64,000 bases of DNA, from contig RJAE01000010.1 in the NCBI GenBank assembly GCA_004000035.1, positions 1-64,000 on the forward strand. The letters are read 5' to 3'. Made by a program: the position numbers and the translations under genes. Of this stretch, positions 43,234 to 52,195 are shown in pieces. The first letter of the stretch is position 1. The number at the start of each line of letters is the position of its first letter. The notes under the pieces are model-generated. The model searched no databases and was not told where the DNA came from. It saw nothing but the letters and a program-made list of their open reading frames with translations. The DNA is from Arthrobacter sulfonylureivorans (GTDB taxonomy: Bacteria; Actinomycetota; Actinomycetes; Actinomycetales; Micrococcaceae).

Positions 43234-45114
43234 GTGGTTGACCGTACAACTCAGCACAGTGGCTCCATTGGGACAGTTCCCCAAAAGGGCATCCCGGAGG
43301 AAGTGGACGTCGTCATCGTGGGCTCCGGCGGAGCAGGCCTGATGGCGGCGCTCACCGCTGCAAGGGAAGGCGCACGAGTTCTCGTTGTCGAGTCCCGTGA
43401 ACTCGTCGGAGGCGCCACCGGCATCTCTGCGGGTGCCGCCTGGATCCCCAACCACGGTTTCTCGACCAAGGACCTGAAGGTGAAGGACAACCTGGACCAG
43501 GCCCGGCGCTACATTTACGGCCAAGGTCGCGACCAGGTCCTCGACCACGACTTGGTAGAGCAGTTCCTGGAAGCCGGACCGCACGTCGCCCGGTACATCG
43601 AAGAGCACACCTCCTTCGGGTGGATCCCGACTATCTGGCCGGACTACCGCTCCGACATTGATGGCGCATCGGTCGGTCGGGCGCTCTTCCCCGGCCCCTA
43701 CTCCCCCGAAGGCCTGGGCGAGGCGGCAAAGTACGTCCGACCTGCCCTGACCACGGGCATGGCCAAGAACCCGCTCCCGTTCTGGTTGCTGGGTGGAATC
43801 GGCATCGATGACGTCTGGCTCGCCGGACCGGCATTAGTCGGCGCCCTGCTCGAGGGCGGCCTGCGCAACGGCGTCGACGTGCGTGTCGAGACGCCCGCCG
43901 TCCGCCTGGTCACGGATGAGTCGGGGGTGCAGGGCGTCGTCGTACGGGCTGATGGCGTGGAGCACACGGTGCGCGCCACCAAGGGTGTGCTGCTGGCCAG
44001 CGGCGGGTTCGAGAGTTCGGACGAGGCCACCACGAAGTACCTCGAGGCGCCCTTCGGCGTGCAGGTTTCACCCAAGGGCCACGATGGCATTGCAGTCCAG
44101 TTGGCCAACGAAATAGGCGCCGACTTGACCGGGATGGACGATGCCTGGTGGATGCCCGGGGTGCAGTTGCCCGGCGAGGAGTTGGAAGGCCAGCCCCTTA
44201 GTCGCGTGTTCCTGGGAGAGCGCGCACTGCCGCACAGCATCATGGTGAATAGCAAGGGAGAGCGCTTCGCGAACGAGGCCTTGGCCTACGACCAGTTCGG
44301 CCAGATCATGCGCGAGGTTGACTCGGAGACGGGCACCCTGCCCAATGCCACGGCATGGCTCATCTTCGACCAGAATTACTGGGAGAAGTTCGGGATCTTT
44401 GGCGTCACCCCGGGCGGAGAGGTGCCCGAGTACCTCCACCGCGCCGACACCCTGGCAGAGCTGGCGGCCAAGATCGGTGTCGACGAGGTGGGGCTGCTCC
44501 GCACCGTCGACCGGTTCAACCCCGACGCCGCACGAGGCCGCGACTCGCAGTTCAACCGGGGCGACACAATGTTCGACCGTTACTTCGGTGCCTACTATCC
44601 CCGGCTGGGCAAGAACTCGCCCGACGCGCGCTTCCCCGCCGCGACAGCCAAGGCCCGAGTGCTCATCGCCAAGGCCGTCGGTCCGATTGCGAGCAAGCTC
44701 GCGGGACGAGTGGCACAGAGGAACGACCCCGAGCGCCTGCGTTCAGTCGTGGTCAAGCCGCTGGCGAAGATCATCCGGCCCGTGCTGAAGAGCCCGCGCT
44801 CCAGCGTGCTCGGACCCGTCGACACGGCGCCCTACTACGCGCTCAAGGTCGAGGCCAGCGCACTCGGCACTGTCGGCGGCCCGAAGACCGACGCCCTCGG
44901 GCGGGCACTGGACACCGAGGGCAAGGTCATCAAGGGCCTGTACGCCGCCGGCAACGCAGGCGGCGCACCCACGAAGGGGTTCTACGGAGGCGCCGGCGGA
45001 ACGATCTCGCTCGGACTGGTATTCGGCTACCTGGCCGGACGGGAAGCAGCGCTGCGACGGGATGAATCCGAAGCAGTTCCGAAGGCTCGGACGGGCGAGC
45101 GTTCAGTTCGATAA
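43234..45114 (+). CDS. FAD-dependent dehydrogenase, KstD/fumarate-reductase family (copy 1)
   Basis: 626-aa flavoprotein of the 3-ketosteroid delta1-dehydrogenase / fumarate-reductase superfamily. The FAD motif is VDVVIVGSGGAGLMAALTAAREGARVLVVE, followed by VGGATGISAGAAWIPNHG. The substrate domain has GVLLASGGFES and MVNSKGERFANEALAYDQFG, and the C-terminus carries GLYAAGNAGGAPTKGFYGGAGGTISLGLVFGYLAGRE, the second FAD contact. About 70 residues near 470-540 (AKARVLIAKAVGPIASKLAG, VVKPLAKIIRPVLKS) look like an insert relative to ordinary KstD. GTG at 43234 follows AAGGAGGA. The family desaturates steroid A-rings or other cyclic ketones; which of these applies is not known. Confidence 0.85.
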   Translation: MVDRTTQHSGSIGTVPQKGIPEEVDVVIVGSGGAGLMAALTAAREGARVLVVESRELVGGATGISAGAAWIPNHGFSTKDLKVKDNLDQARRYIYGQGRDQVLDHDLVEQFLEAGPHVARYIEEHTSFGWIPTIWPDYRSDIDGASVGRALFPGPYSPEGLGEAAKYVRPALTTGMAKNPLPFWLLGGIGIDDVWLAGPALVGALLEGGLRNGVDVRVETPAVRLVTDESGVQGVVVRADGVEHTVRATKGVLLASGGFESSDEATTKYLEAPFGVQVSPKGHDGIAVQLANEIGADLTGMDDAWWMPGVQLPGEELEGQPLSRVFLGERALPHSIMVNSKGERFANEALAYDQFGQIMREVDSETGTLPNATAWLIFDQNYWEKFGIFGVTPGGEVPEYLHRADTLAELAAKIGVDEVGLLRTVDRFNPDAARGRDSQFNRGDTMFDRYFGAYYPRLGKNSPDARFPAATAKARVLIAKAVGPIASKLAGRVAQRNDPERLRSVVVKPLAKIIRPVLKSPRSSVLGPVDTAPYYALKVEASALGTVGGPKTDALGRALDTEGKVIKGLYAAGNAGGAPTKGFYGGAGGTISLGLVFGYLAGREAALRRDESEAVPKARTGERSVR

Positions 45115-45132
45115 CTAGCTGCCATGCAGCCT

Positions 45133-45168
45133 GCGGGGCCGCATCTTCCACAGAAGGTGCGGTCCCGC
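45133..45168 (+). terminator. hairpin after the first KstD-like gene
   Basis: GCGGGGCCGCATCTTC pairs, with three G-T or mismatch positions, with GAAGGTGCGGTCCCGC over a 4-base loop. There is no clear T-tract. Confidence 0.5.
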
Positions 45169-45343
45169 TTCGTCGCGTCCGTGTGCCCCCACGAAATCAG
45201 TCCAGAACGGCCCTTGCCGAAGTGGTGACGCCCGGAGCAGACTGTTGGTAAAATCGGGCTCCACCCGTTGCTGGCCAGCGCCAAAGGGCCTTCCTCTGCC
45301 AAGGCTGTAAACGCAGCCGGGCACCGTCGGGAGGTGGCTTCAG

Positions 45344-45712
45344 ATGGATCCAGCGGACGGCATCATCCGGCAGGCTCCGGAAAGTGAGCCGGGTTCTTCA
45401 CCGCCCATCCGTTCGTCGTTGCGGATGGCCGCAACTCTGCTTTGTGCCGGCGTGCTCGTCTCCTTGCTAGCCGGGATTTTCCACCCGGGCGCCGCCAGTG
45501 CCAACGATCATGTAGCGGCGTTCTCCGAGTATGCGAATAGCGCTGCTTGGACCGGGATCCATCTGGGCCAGTTCGTTGGGATGGCGATCCTGGTTGCCGG
45601 ACTACTGGTCCTGTTTGTGGCTTTGGACCTCCATGTCGCGAGCAACAGCCTTGACATAACTCCTTGTGGGATTGATCATATCAATGGATGGACCAATGAG
45701 CGATCGGATTAG
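45344..45712 (+). pseudogene. truncated membrane protein, N-terminal part only
   Basis: 122 residues open with a charged segment and a hydrophobic helix (MAATLLCAGVLVSLLAGIFHPG), then a second one (FVGMAILVAGLLVLFVALDL) ending in HVAS. The pattern resembles the first two helices of a four-helix DUF4386-type protein. The next bases (from about 45645) no longer encode membrane sequence but contain a promoter-like TTGACA and the 19-bp GntR element. The gene was therefore probably cut when the catabolic block with the second KstD-like gene joined here. Short form is unlikely to function. Confidence 0.55.
45651..45698 (+). promoter_or_regulatory. promoter and GntR operator (site A) before the second KstD-like gene
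   Basis: TTGACA at 45651-45656 is followed at 17 bases by GATCAT (45674-45679). The complement of 45679-45697 reads TGGTCCATCCATTGATATG with no mismatch to the element shared with 54848, 62432 and 62697, and covers the putative -10/+1 region. The start codon of the flavoprotein gene is 38 bases downstream. Confidence 0.75.
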
Positions 45713-45735
45713 TTCCGGGTTTGGAGTAGGCGAGG

Positions 45736-47448
45736 ATGGGGAAGCCAGTGGAGTGCGATGTTCTGGTCATGGGGTCCGGCGTGGCCGGACTGGCAGCGGC
45801 CTTGAAGGCAGCGTCGCAGGGACTGAGCGTGATCGTGGCGGAGAAGGAAAGGTTCTTCGGCGGCACCACGGCGATCTCCGCTGGTTGGGCATGGGTTCCG
45901 GGAAACAAGCAGGGAGTTGTGCAGGGTGACACTCGTGACGAGGCGGAAACCTACCTGAAGAGCCTGGCGCCGGACACCTACAATGCAAGGGGCGTTAGGC
46001 AGTTCCTGGATGCAGTGCCGGAGGCGATCTCCTTTTTTGAGGAAGAAACCGATGTCGAGTTCATCTACCCCGAGAAAGCCCCGGACTACCAGATGGACCT
46101 GCCCGGCGCGCGACTCTCAGGACGGGCGATCATTCCGAAGGATGTTGATGCCCGGGTCTTGGGCGACAAGCGCCTGCTGATACAGCCCTATATGTCCTCC
46201 TACACGGTCTTCGGATACATGCCCCAAGTGGGCCCGGACATCAATGAGTTCTTTCACGTCAACCAGTCGTTCAAATCCTTCGCCTATGTGGCCAGAAAGC
46301 TGCTGCGGACCTGGATCGACACCGCCCTGTACAAGCGGGCAGTCCTGAGGTCCAACGGCAACGCGCTAATTACCCGGATGCTCAAGACTGCGGACGACCT
46401 CGGCGTGCGCCTGTGGGTGAATTCCCCCGTTACTTCCCTCCACCGGAACAGGGACGGCATCGTCGATGGCGCCACTCTGGGCGGGGATCATGCCGGGCAG
46501 GTCCACGCCAGGCTCGGGGTAATCCTCGCCGCCGGTGGCTTCTCCGGCAACACCGAACTGCGCCGTCAGCACTTTCCGCACGATCCGAACGGGGACAACC
46601 ACTTCACCCCGACCGTAGGCCACGGCGGCGACGCCGTGACACTGGGGAAGACCGTGGGTGGGTACGTGGACGACTCCGTGCACTCGGTGGGCTCCTGGGC
46701 GCCGGTGACCGTGTTCCGGCACCTGCTCGGCGGCAGACAACGGCTTTTCCCGCACCTGCGCGCAATCGGTTTGCCGGGTTTGATTGCAGTAGACGGCGAG
46801 GGCCGGCGCTTCGGTAACGAGGCCTTGAGCTATCATGACTTCGGCAGCCAGATGCTCGCCCACAACGATGGCCAACCGGACACCGAGGGGTGGGTCATCG
46901 CGGATGCGAAGACCATGCACAAGTACGGCATCGGCTACGCCAAGCCGTGGCCAATGCCCCGCGGCTACTTCTACAAGACCGGCTACCTGGTCAAGGGCGA
47001 TTCCCTCTCCGACCTCGCTCAGAAGATCGGCGTTAATTCGAAGAACCTTGAGGAGACCGTCAGAGACTTCAACAAGGGCGCGGAGAGGGGCGAGGACCCA
47101 GAGTTCGGTCGAGGATCCACTCTTTACAACAACTTCCGCGGCGACATGGGGCACAAGCCTAACCCGAACCTGGCCCCGCTGGACAAGGGCCCGTTCTATG
47201 CGGCGAAGATTCGGATGGGCGACTTGGGCACTTTCGCCGGACTCGGCATCAACGAGCGTTCCGAGGTGGTCACGGAGGACGGGCAGGCAGTCCCCGGCTT
47301 ATACGCCGTCGGCGCGGCCGCAGTGTCCGTTTTCGGCGGCGGCTACCCTGGGTACGGCTCCCATATCGGCCCCGCCCTGATCTTCGGCTACCGTGCCGGA
47401 CGCGACATCGCCCAGCACGCCGCAGAACGCGGCACCATCCGCACTTAG
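45736..47448 (+). CDS. FAD-dependent dehydrogenase, KstD family (copy 2)
   Basis: 570-aa flavoprotein of the KstD / fumarate-reductase superfamily, about 35 percent similar by eye to copy 1 in the conserved blocks. FAD motif: VECDVLVMGSGVAGLAAALKAASQG, then FFGGTTAISAGWAWVPGNKQG. C-terminal block: GLYAVGAAAVSVFGGGYPGYGSHIGPALIFGYRAGRDIA. AVDGEGRRFGNEALSYHDFG is the substrate-domain strand. ATG at 45736 lies behind GGAGTAGGCGAGG. It is first in a two-gene unit with the nitroreductase and is preceded by the GntR operator site A, linking it to the P450/CoA-transferase genes. The natural substrate is unknown; a ring-desaturating role is likely. Confidence 0.85.
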   Translation: MGKPVECDVLVMGSGVAGLAAALKAASQGLSVIVAEKERFFGGTTAISAGWAWVPGNKQGVVQGDTRDEAETYLKSLAPDTYNARGVRQFLDAVPEAISFFEEETDVEFIYPEKAPDYQMDLPGARLSGRAIIPKDVDARVLGDKRLLIQPYMSSYTVFGYMPQVGPDINEFFHVNQSFKSFAYVARKLLRTWIDTALYKRAVLRSNGNALITRMLKTADDLGVRLWVNSPVTSLHRNRDGIVDGATLGGDHAGQVHARLGVILAAGGFSGNTELRRQHFPHDPNGDNHFTPTVGHGGDAVTLGKTVGGYVDDSVHSVGSWAPVTVFRHLLGGRQRLFPHLRAIGLPGLIAVDGEGRRFGNEALSYHDFGSQMLAHNDGQPDTEGWVIADAKTMHKYGIGYAKPWPMPRGYFYKTGYLVKGDSLSDLAQKIGVNSKNLEETVRDFNKGAERGEDPEFGRGSTLYNNFRGDMGHKPNPNLAPLDKGPFYAAKIRMGDLGTFAGLGINERSEVVTEDGQAVPGLYAVGAAAVSVFGGGYPGYGSHIGPALIFGYRAGRDIAQHAAERGTIRT

Positions 47449-47449
47449 C

Positions 47450-48127
47450 ATGTTGCCAGCTGAGAACGAGCTTGAAGAGCTCCTCCTGACACGCCACAGC
47501 TGCCGCTCTTTCCTGGCCCAGGGCGTTCCGGAAAAGGATCTTCAGACCGTGTTCCGGATCGCCCAGCGAACACCCTCGTGGTGTAACACGCAGCCGTGGC
47601 AGGTCGAACTGCTCTCCGGCGCAGCCCGGGACCGGCTGAGTACGGCGCTTTTAGAGGCTGCTTCAGCCGAGGAACGGGGATCAGACCTCCCTCCCCCTGC
47701 CGGGTATGAGGGCGTATACCAGGAGCGTCGGCGCGAGTCCGGCTACCAGCTCTATGCGAGCCTTGGAATCGAGCGGGAGGACTTCGAGCGTCGAACCGCC
47801 CAAGCACGCGAAAACCTGCGGTTCTTTGGTGCACCGCATGTCGGCATCATAACCACAGACCGTCTCATGGGCATCTACGGGGTTCTGGACTGCGGTGGAT
47901 ATATCGCCACCCTCCTGCTGGCTGCCGAAAGCATTGGTCTTGGGGCAATTCCGCAGGCGGCCATCGCCATGCACTCTGATGCTGTCCGACGGGTCCTGAA
48001 CCTGTCTGAGGACCGGATTGTGGTGGCCGCCGTCTCCCTCGGCTACGAGGACTGGTCGCACCCCGTGAACTCCTACCGCACGTCGCGGGCAAGTCTATCC
48101 GAGGCCCTATCCCATTCCCGGACCTGA
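47450..48127 (+). CDS. nitroreductase family protein
   Basis: 225-aa FMN-dependent nitroreductase-type protein. N-terminal LLLTRHSCRSFLAQGVPEKDLQTVFRIAQRTPSWCNTQPWQVELLSG holds the R-H/S-x-R FMN-phosphate contact and the PSWCNTQPW motif. The middle ESIGLGAIPQAAIAMHSDAVRRVLNL and LGYEDWSHPVNSYRTSR end it as in other members. The family reduces nitro groups, enones or flavins with NAD(P)H. It starts one base after the KstD-like stop (TAGC-ATG), so it is translationally coupled. With the flavoprotein it may handle enone or quinone intermediates; this is inference. Confidence 0.86.
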   Translation: MLPAENELEELLLTRHSCRSFLAQGVPEKDLQTVFRIAQRTPSWCNTQPWQVELLSGAARDRLSTALLEAASAEERGSDLPPPAGYEGVYQERRRESGYQLYASLGIEREDFERRTAQARENLRFFGAPHVGIITTDRLMGIYGVLDCGGYIATLLLAAESIGLGAIPQAAIAMHSDAVRRVLNLSEDRIVVAAVSLGYEDWSHPVNSYRTSRASLSEALSHSRT

Positions 48128-48131
48128 CGAT

Positions 48132-48416
48132 TTGAACCTGCAGAAAAATGCACGAGTCGCCGTTGAACAGTTCATTAGTGGCTTAACCGTGCTTCTGGCA
48201 AGGACCTCAGGCATGGACAGCCCGTGCTGCTGGGTGCTGGTCGAGGAGGAAGCCCGGCTTGTTTCCTGGGAGGAACATGAACGCCTGATTGTCCCAAACC
48301 TGCTGATGTCCGCGGCCCTGTCCGAGTCCGCGGAAACGCCGACACAGCGCAAAGCGGCGATGGCCGAACTGGCCCTGCACACACTCCTGGCCCGGGTTGA
48401 GTATCGAACAACGTGA
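48132..48416 (+). CDS. small protein of unknown function, doubtful
   Basis: 94 codons from TTG at 48132, 5 bases after the nitroreductase stop. The sequence has some helical character (RVAVEQFISGLTVLLARTSG, WEEHERLIVPNLLMSAALSE). There is no clear ribosome site, and the later part could also start at ATG 48213. It may be a short coupled gene, or the surviving C-terminal part of a regulator of the TetR type. I cannot decide. Confidence 0.35.
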   Translation: MNLQKNARVAVEQFISGLTVLLARTSGMDSPCCWVLVEEEARLVSWEEHERLIVPNLLMSAALSESAETPTQRKAAMAELALHTLLARVEYRTT

Positions 48417-49045
48417 ACCATAACGCCCGGCGCGCCATCGCGAGGGAGGACTTCCCAGAGGATACTGCTGCCGTGCTGGGGTATGTGTGCGACAGGTGGC
48501 GGGGCGGATCGACCATGCGGTTGAGGGGCTGATGGAGAGGAGATGATTCCGACGTCGACGGATGCGGATAAGACGATAAGGCGCACACGGATTTGCACCT
48601 AGTCGCGGGGATGCCGCTGCAGGGAGCCGCCTTCGTTGAAGCAAAGTTTCGGCGGGGGCCTGATCCGGAATAGGGATTAGGTCCAGATCCGGCACGGCTA
48701 CAGCAGCAGCCAATGGAACGGACGCCGGCACATGCCGGCGGGGGCTAAAGCCGGTGTTCCCCTTGTCAGAGGCATCCGTCTCCGGCGGCGCCGTTTCAGG
48801 CGCCATCAGGTTTCGGGGTGGGTCTAGTGAGTGGCTCTTGAACTTCGGGTCTTCTTGTATAGGTCGTGTTCTAGAACTCCGGGACCTAGGGTGTCGGTCC
48901 AGCGATCATGGCTGGCCCAAGTGGCGAGCTCTCCATCCAAGGACGCGCTGGGAAGGCATTGAGCATCCTCGCGTCGATGTATCTTGCACAGCGGCGGACT
49001 GCGGCTCATGCTTCCTGCCAAATGATGACATCCCCTAGTGTCGCC
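48417..49045. other. gap without a supported gene
   Basis: Frames here lack start signals and protein-like composition. CGCCGGCACATGCCGGCG around 48727 is a strong inverted repeat and could be a terminator or a scar. Nothing else is recognisable. Confidence 0.35.
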
Positions 49046-49183
49046 CTATAAGTTCTGAATGAGTTCGTCGGGGGATGTATTCTCGTACCCGAAGGGCATC
49101 GCGCAAGCAATTAGCCGCTCACCGGAGAGGTTTAGCCGTTCGCCCACAATATCGGAATGGATGGCGATGGCGGCGCGGACGCT
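49046..49183 (-). pseudogene. C-terminal fragment of a nitroreductase
   Basis: The minus-strand frame AAIAIHSDIVGERLNLSGERLIACAMPFGYEN matches the C-terminal part of the intact nitroreductase at 47450-48127 (AAIAMHSDAVRRVLNLSEDRIVVAAVSLGYED). The upstream two thirds are absent and the frame stops with TAA-like termination after IQNL. It is the residue of a second, divergent nitroreductase gene. Confidence 0.7.
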
Positions 49184-49484
49184 ATCCCTCGGGGTCCCAT
49201 GCATGTTGTCTCTCCTCGCTGAGGCTCTCAATCTTCGTCGCTGCTACGTTCCAAGGCGGTCTGCGCACCGTGGCTGCCCGGCCATTCGCTATCTGGCCAG
49301 ATCGAGCCTTATCAAAGAGTCCGACAGGATTTCGTATCGCGACAGCGTCGCATCAAGGTGGGCGAAGGCAGGCGAGGGTCCGCCGTACCCGGGCTTGAAG
49401 GGGACGGCGGACCCATGGATTCACCCCGTGAATGGGATGTTGGAAAAGCCTTGTTGCCGCTGGACTACTGATGGTGGCTGATGG

Positions 49485-50276
49485 CTAGTACCCGGGGTAA
49501 GGAACATCGCCGGCAGCCATTCCGGCTTTCAGACCACCGTCGACGTCGATGGTTTGTCCATTGACGAATCGGGCCTCATCCGAGGTCAGAAAAACGATCA
49601 CATCGGCGATGTCCTCGGGTTCAGCCCAACCGCCGACGAGGTTCTTGATGCGCTCGATGCGGTCCTCGCTCATGACATCCATGAAGTCGCCGATGATGGG
49701 CGTGTTTGTCATTCCTGGGCAGACGGCATTGATGCGCAGTCCCTTTTGGGCGAAATTGAGGGCTTTGGTTAGCGTGTAGTAGCTGACCGCTTCCTTGGAA
49801 AAGTTGTAGGCCTTTCCCTCCGGTTGGACCTGGCGGTACCACTCGAGGCCTTCATTGAAGGAAGCTGCCGCCATGAGTCCTTTATGAATTTCCTTGCGGG
49901 TGGGCCACATGACATCGCCGTTGGAGGAAACATTGATGACGCTGCCGCCGGGGTTCAGCCGGGGTTCGAGGGCTTCGGTCAGATGCCGCAGGCCGAGGAA
50001 GTTCACCGAGAAGACGAAGTCGTTGGGGAGTTTTCCTCCAGGAACTCCGGCGATGTTCAGCAGCCCGTCAAACCTGCCGTCGAGCTGCCGGACCACGGAG
50101 TCGATGTTTTCCGGGTTAGACAGGTCCACAGGGAAATGCGCGGCAACGGGCGCCGCAGGATCGTTGCGGTCTAGGCTGTAGACCTCTGCTCCCTGCTTAC
50201 AGAGTTTGGCGGCTGTTGCATTTCCCATGCCGGAGGCGGCGCCGGTGACGACGAACCGTTTTCCAGTCAATGACAT
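49485..50276 (-). CDS. short-chain dehydrogenase/reductase (copy 2), 3-alpha-hydroxysteroid dehydrogenase-like
   Basis: 263-aa SDR. Cofactor loop FVVTGAASGMGNATAAKLCKQGAEVYSLDRND (Asp after the second strand indicates NAD). Then FDGLLNIAGVPG, VINVSSNGDV (Ser) and AYNFSKEAVSYYTLTKA (Y-x3-K). The long loop after the Ser and the NTPIIGDFMDVM segment resemble HsdA-type 3-alpha-hydroxysteroid dehydrogenase/carbonyl reductase. ATG at 50276 follows AGGAGC at 6-7 nt. It is the last gene of the operon CoA-transferase, permease fragment, ALDH, SDR, and would oxidise an alcohol made upstream. Confidence 0.85.
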   Translation of the reverse strand: MSLTGKRFVVTGAASGMGNATAAKLCKQGAEVYSLDRNDPAAPVAAHFPVDLSNPENIDSVVRQLDGRFDGLLNIAGVPGGKLPNDFVFSVNFLGLRHLTEALEPRLNPGGSVINVSSNGDVMWPTRKEIHKGLMAAASFNEGLEWYRQVQPEGKAYNFSKEAVSYYTLTKALNFAQKGLRINAVCPGMTNTPIIGDFMDVMSEDRIERIKNLVGGWAEPEDIADVIVFLTSDEARFVNGQTIDVDGGLKAGMAAGDVPYPGY

Positions 50277-50306
50277 GTTTGCTCCTAAATATGGTGTTGT
50301 GATGAC

Positions 50307-51779
50307 CTAGACGGTCTTGCGTGCGGGGCCTGCAAGGGTTTGGACCTGGCTGAAGGCGTCGAGTCCCCAGATGCCGTTCTCTACACCGAGGCCGCTCCAC
50401 TTGAAGCCGCCGAAGGGGAGATTGGGGAGGATGCCCCGGGTGTGGTGGTTGACCGATGCCTGACCGGATTCAAGTTGGGCCGCGACCACGCGGGCACGGT
50501 CGGTGTCGACGCCCCATACGGAACCGCCGAGACCGTACATGCTGTTGTTCGCCCTCCAGAGGACGTCCTCGATATCGGAGTATCCAATGACCGGGAGGAT
50601 GGGGCCGAATTGTTCTTCGTCGACTATCCTGTCGCCATCAGTGACCCCAGTGAGGATGGTGGGCTCAAAGAAGTAACCGGGCCCCTCGAGAGGCTTTCCT
50701 CCGGTGGCGGCCTTGGCGCCGGCGGAGATGGAGTATGAAGCCAGGTCTCTGACACTCTTCAATTGTGCCCGGGTAGTGAGCGGCCCCAGCTGCACACCCT
50801 CGGTCATGCCGTCGCCTATGCGGACTTCGCGGGCAACAGCGGCGAGGGCTTCCACATACTCCGCGCGCTGTGCCTCGGGAACGTACAGGCGCTTAATCAG
50901 CGCGCACATCTGACCGTTGTTCTTGAAGGCGGCCCAGAACAGGTCCCGGGCGAATTCGTCAGGTGACGCATCGTCCAGGACAATGGCAGCGTCGTTGCCC
51001 CCGAGCTCCAGAGTGACACGTTTGAGGTCTGCCGCAGCGTTCTGGGCGACCTCCTTGCCCACCTCGGTTGAGCCGGTGAAGCTCACCTTCCGCACCAGGG
51101 GATGGACCAGCAGTTGGCTCCCTAGGGGCTCCTTGCCGGAGACGATGTTAAAGACGCCGGCGGGAAGCAGGGGTCGGAGGATTTCGCCGACGAGCAATGC
51201 GGTCAGTGGGGTGTAGGACGACGGCTTAATGACGATCGTGTTGCCCGCGAGCAGGGCGGGAGCGGTCTTCCAAGCAATCAGCAGGAGCGGGGAGTTCCAG
51301 GGGATGATGCCCACGACCACACCCAAAGGTTTTCGCACGACTTCGACGAAGCCGTCAGCGTCATCCTGGATCACGGTTGCGGATGTGTCCAGATCGGCGA
51401 AGTAGCGGAACCAGTCGGCGGATCGGTGAGCGTCGGCGATCGACTCCGGCAGGGGCTTGCCCTGTTCCGCGGTCATGACGGCACCAAGCGCTTCCGCGTT
51501 GGCGGAGAGCACGTCGGCGATGGCCAACAGGCGTTCCCGGCGAAAGCTTGCGTCGGTCCGCCAATGGTCGAAGGCGCGGTGAGCCGCTTCAACCGCGCGG
51601 TCGCGCTGTTCTTCGGAGCAGCGCGGAGCGCGCGTCAGGACTTGCCCGGTGGCGGGATTGATGACGTCGAACCACTCCCCGGAGGATGCAGCCTGGCCGT
51701 CGATTGTCATGGTGAATTCCCGAAGTGCTATGTGTTCAAGCCCGGCGCGGGTGTACTGGTTGGTCGATGCTTCTGTCAC
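50307..51779 (-). CDS. aldehyde dehydrogenase
   Basis: 490-aa NAD(P)-dependent aldehyde dehydrogenase. Cofactor and active-site motifs are in order: IIPWNSPLLLIAWKTAPALLAGNTIVIKPS, FTGSTEVGKEVAQNAA, LELGGNDAAIVLDDA (catalytic Glu in ELGGND), and FWAAFKNNGQMCALIKRLYVP with the nucleophilic Cys in GQMC. C-terminal PFGGFKWSGLGVENG is normal. GTG at 51779 is preceded by GGAGG at 4 nt and gives standard length. It would oxidise an aldehyde from P450 or alcohol oxidation to the acid that is then activated by CoA transfer. It is 30 bases upstream of the SDR. Confidence 0.92.
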   Translation of the reverse strand: MTEASTNQYTRAGLEHIALREFTMTIDGQAASSGEWFDVINPATGQVLTRAPRCSEEQRDRAVEAAHRAFDHWRTDASFRRERLLAIADVLSANAEALGAVMTAEQGKPLPESIADAHRSADWFRYFADLDTSATVIQDDADGFVEVVRKPLGVVVGIIPWNSPLLLIAWKTAPALLAGNTIVIKPSSYTPLTALLVGEILRPLLPAGVFNIVSGKEPLGSQLLVHPLVRKVSFTGSTEVGKEVAQNAAADLKRVTLELGGNDAAIVLDDASPDEFARDLFWAAFKNNGQMCALIKRLYVPEAQRAEYVEALAAVAREVRIGDGMTEGVQLGPLTTRAQLKSVRDLASYSISAGAKAATGGKPLEGPGYFFEPTILTGVTDGDRIVDEEQFGPILPVIGYSDIEDVLWRANNSMYGLGGSVWGVDTDRARVVAAQLESGQASVNHHTRGILPNLPFGGFKWSGLGVENGIWGLDAFSQVQTLAGPARKTV

Positions 51780-51877
51780 TGTTCCTCCATTCGCGGCCCG
51801 GTCAGGCCGTCGATTTTGTGGTCCGTGATCGAGGTCCGATCACTGTTTGGCGCTTTGGGCGCCGGTCCTGTCACGGC

Positions 51878-52156
51878 TTAGACCGTGGGGGCGTCGCTAG
51901 ACACGTGTTGAGGCGGACTCGGGGCGGTGCCCCAGAAGGCGGCGAGCCCGAGGTCGTGTGCCAGGGCGACGAGCACTTTGGAGGCCGGTGGCAGGTAGTT
52001 CGCGTCGAGGACTTCCACGGCGGGGAGCAGCTCCCAGAGAAGGAGGAAGCCGAGGATCCCCGCGGCACCGAGGAACGGTTTGGATGGTTGTTGTCGTCGC
52101 TTCCGGCGGACGGCGGGCACGGTCGGTGTCGTCCTGACGCCGGTGGTACTGCTCAT
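51878..52156 (-). pseudogene. truncated ABC transporter permease (SsuC/TauC type), N-terminal part only
   Basis: 92 residues begin with a basic stretch (AVRRKRRQQPSK) and continue FLGAAGILGFLLLWELLPAV, then LDANYLPPASKVLVALAHDL. This is the standard opening of nitrate/sulfonate/taurine-type permeases. Homology stops at GLAAFWGTAPSPPQ, where family members would continue with further helices and the EAA loop; a deletion has joined the fragment to the sequence before the ALDH gene. It follows the CoA-transferase stop by 39 bases, so the original operon seems to have held a transporter permease that matched the orphan binding protein. Confidence 0.75.
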
Positions 52157-52195
52157 GACTGCTGTTTCCGTTCCCCAGCACGGCGATGTGGCTGG

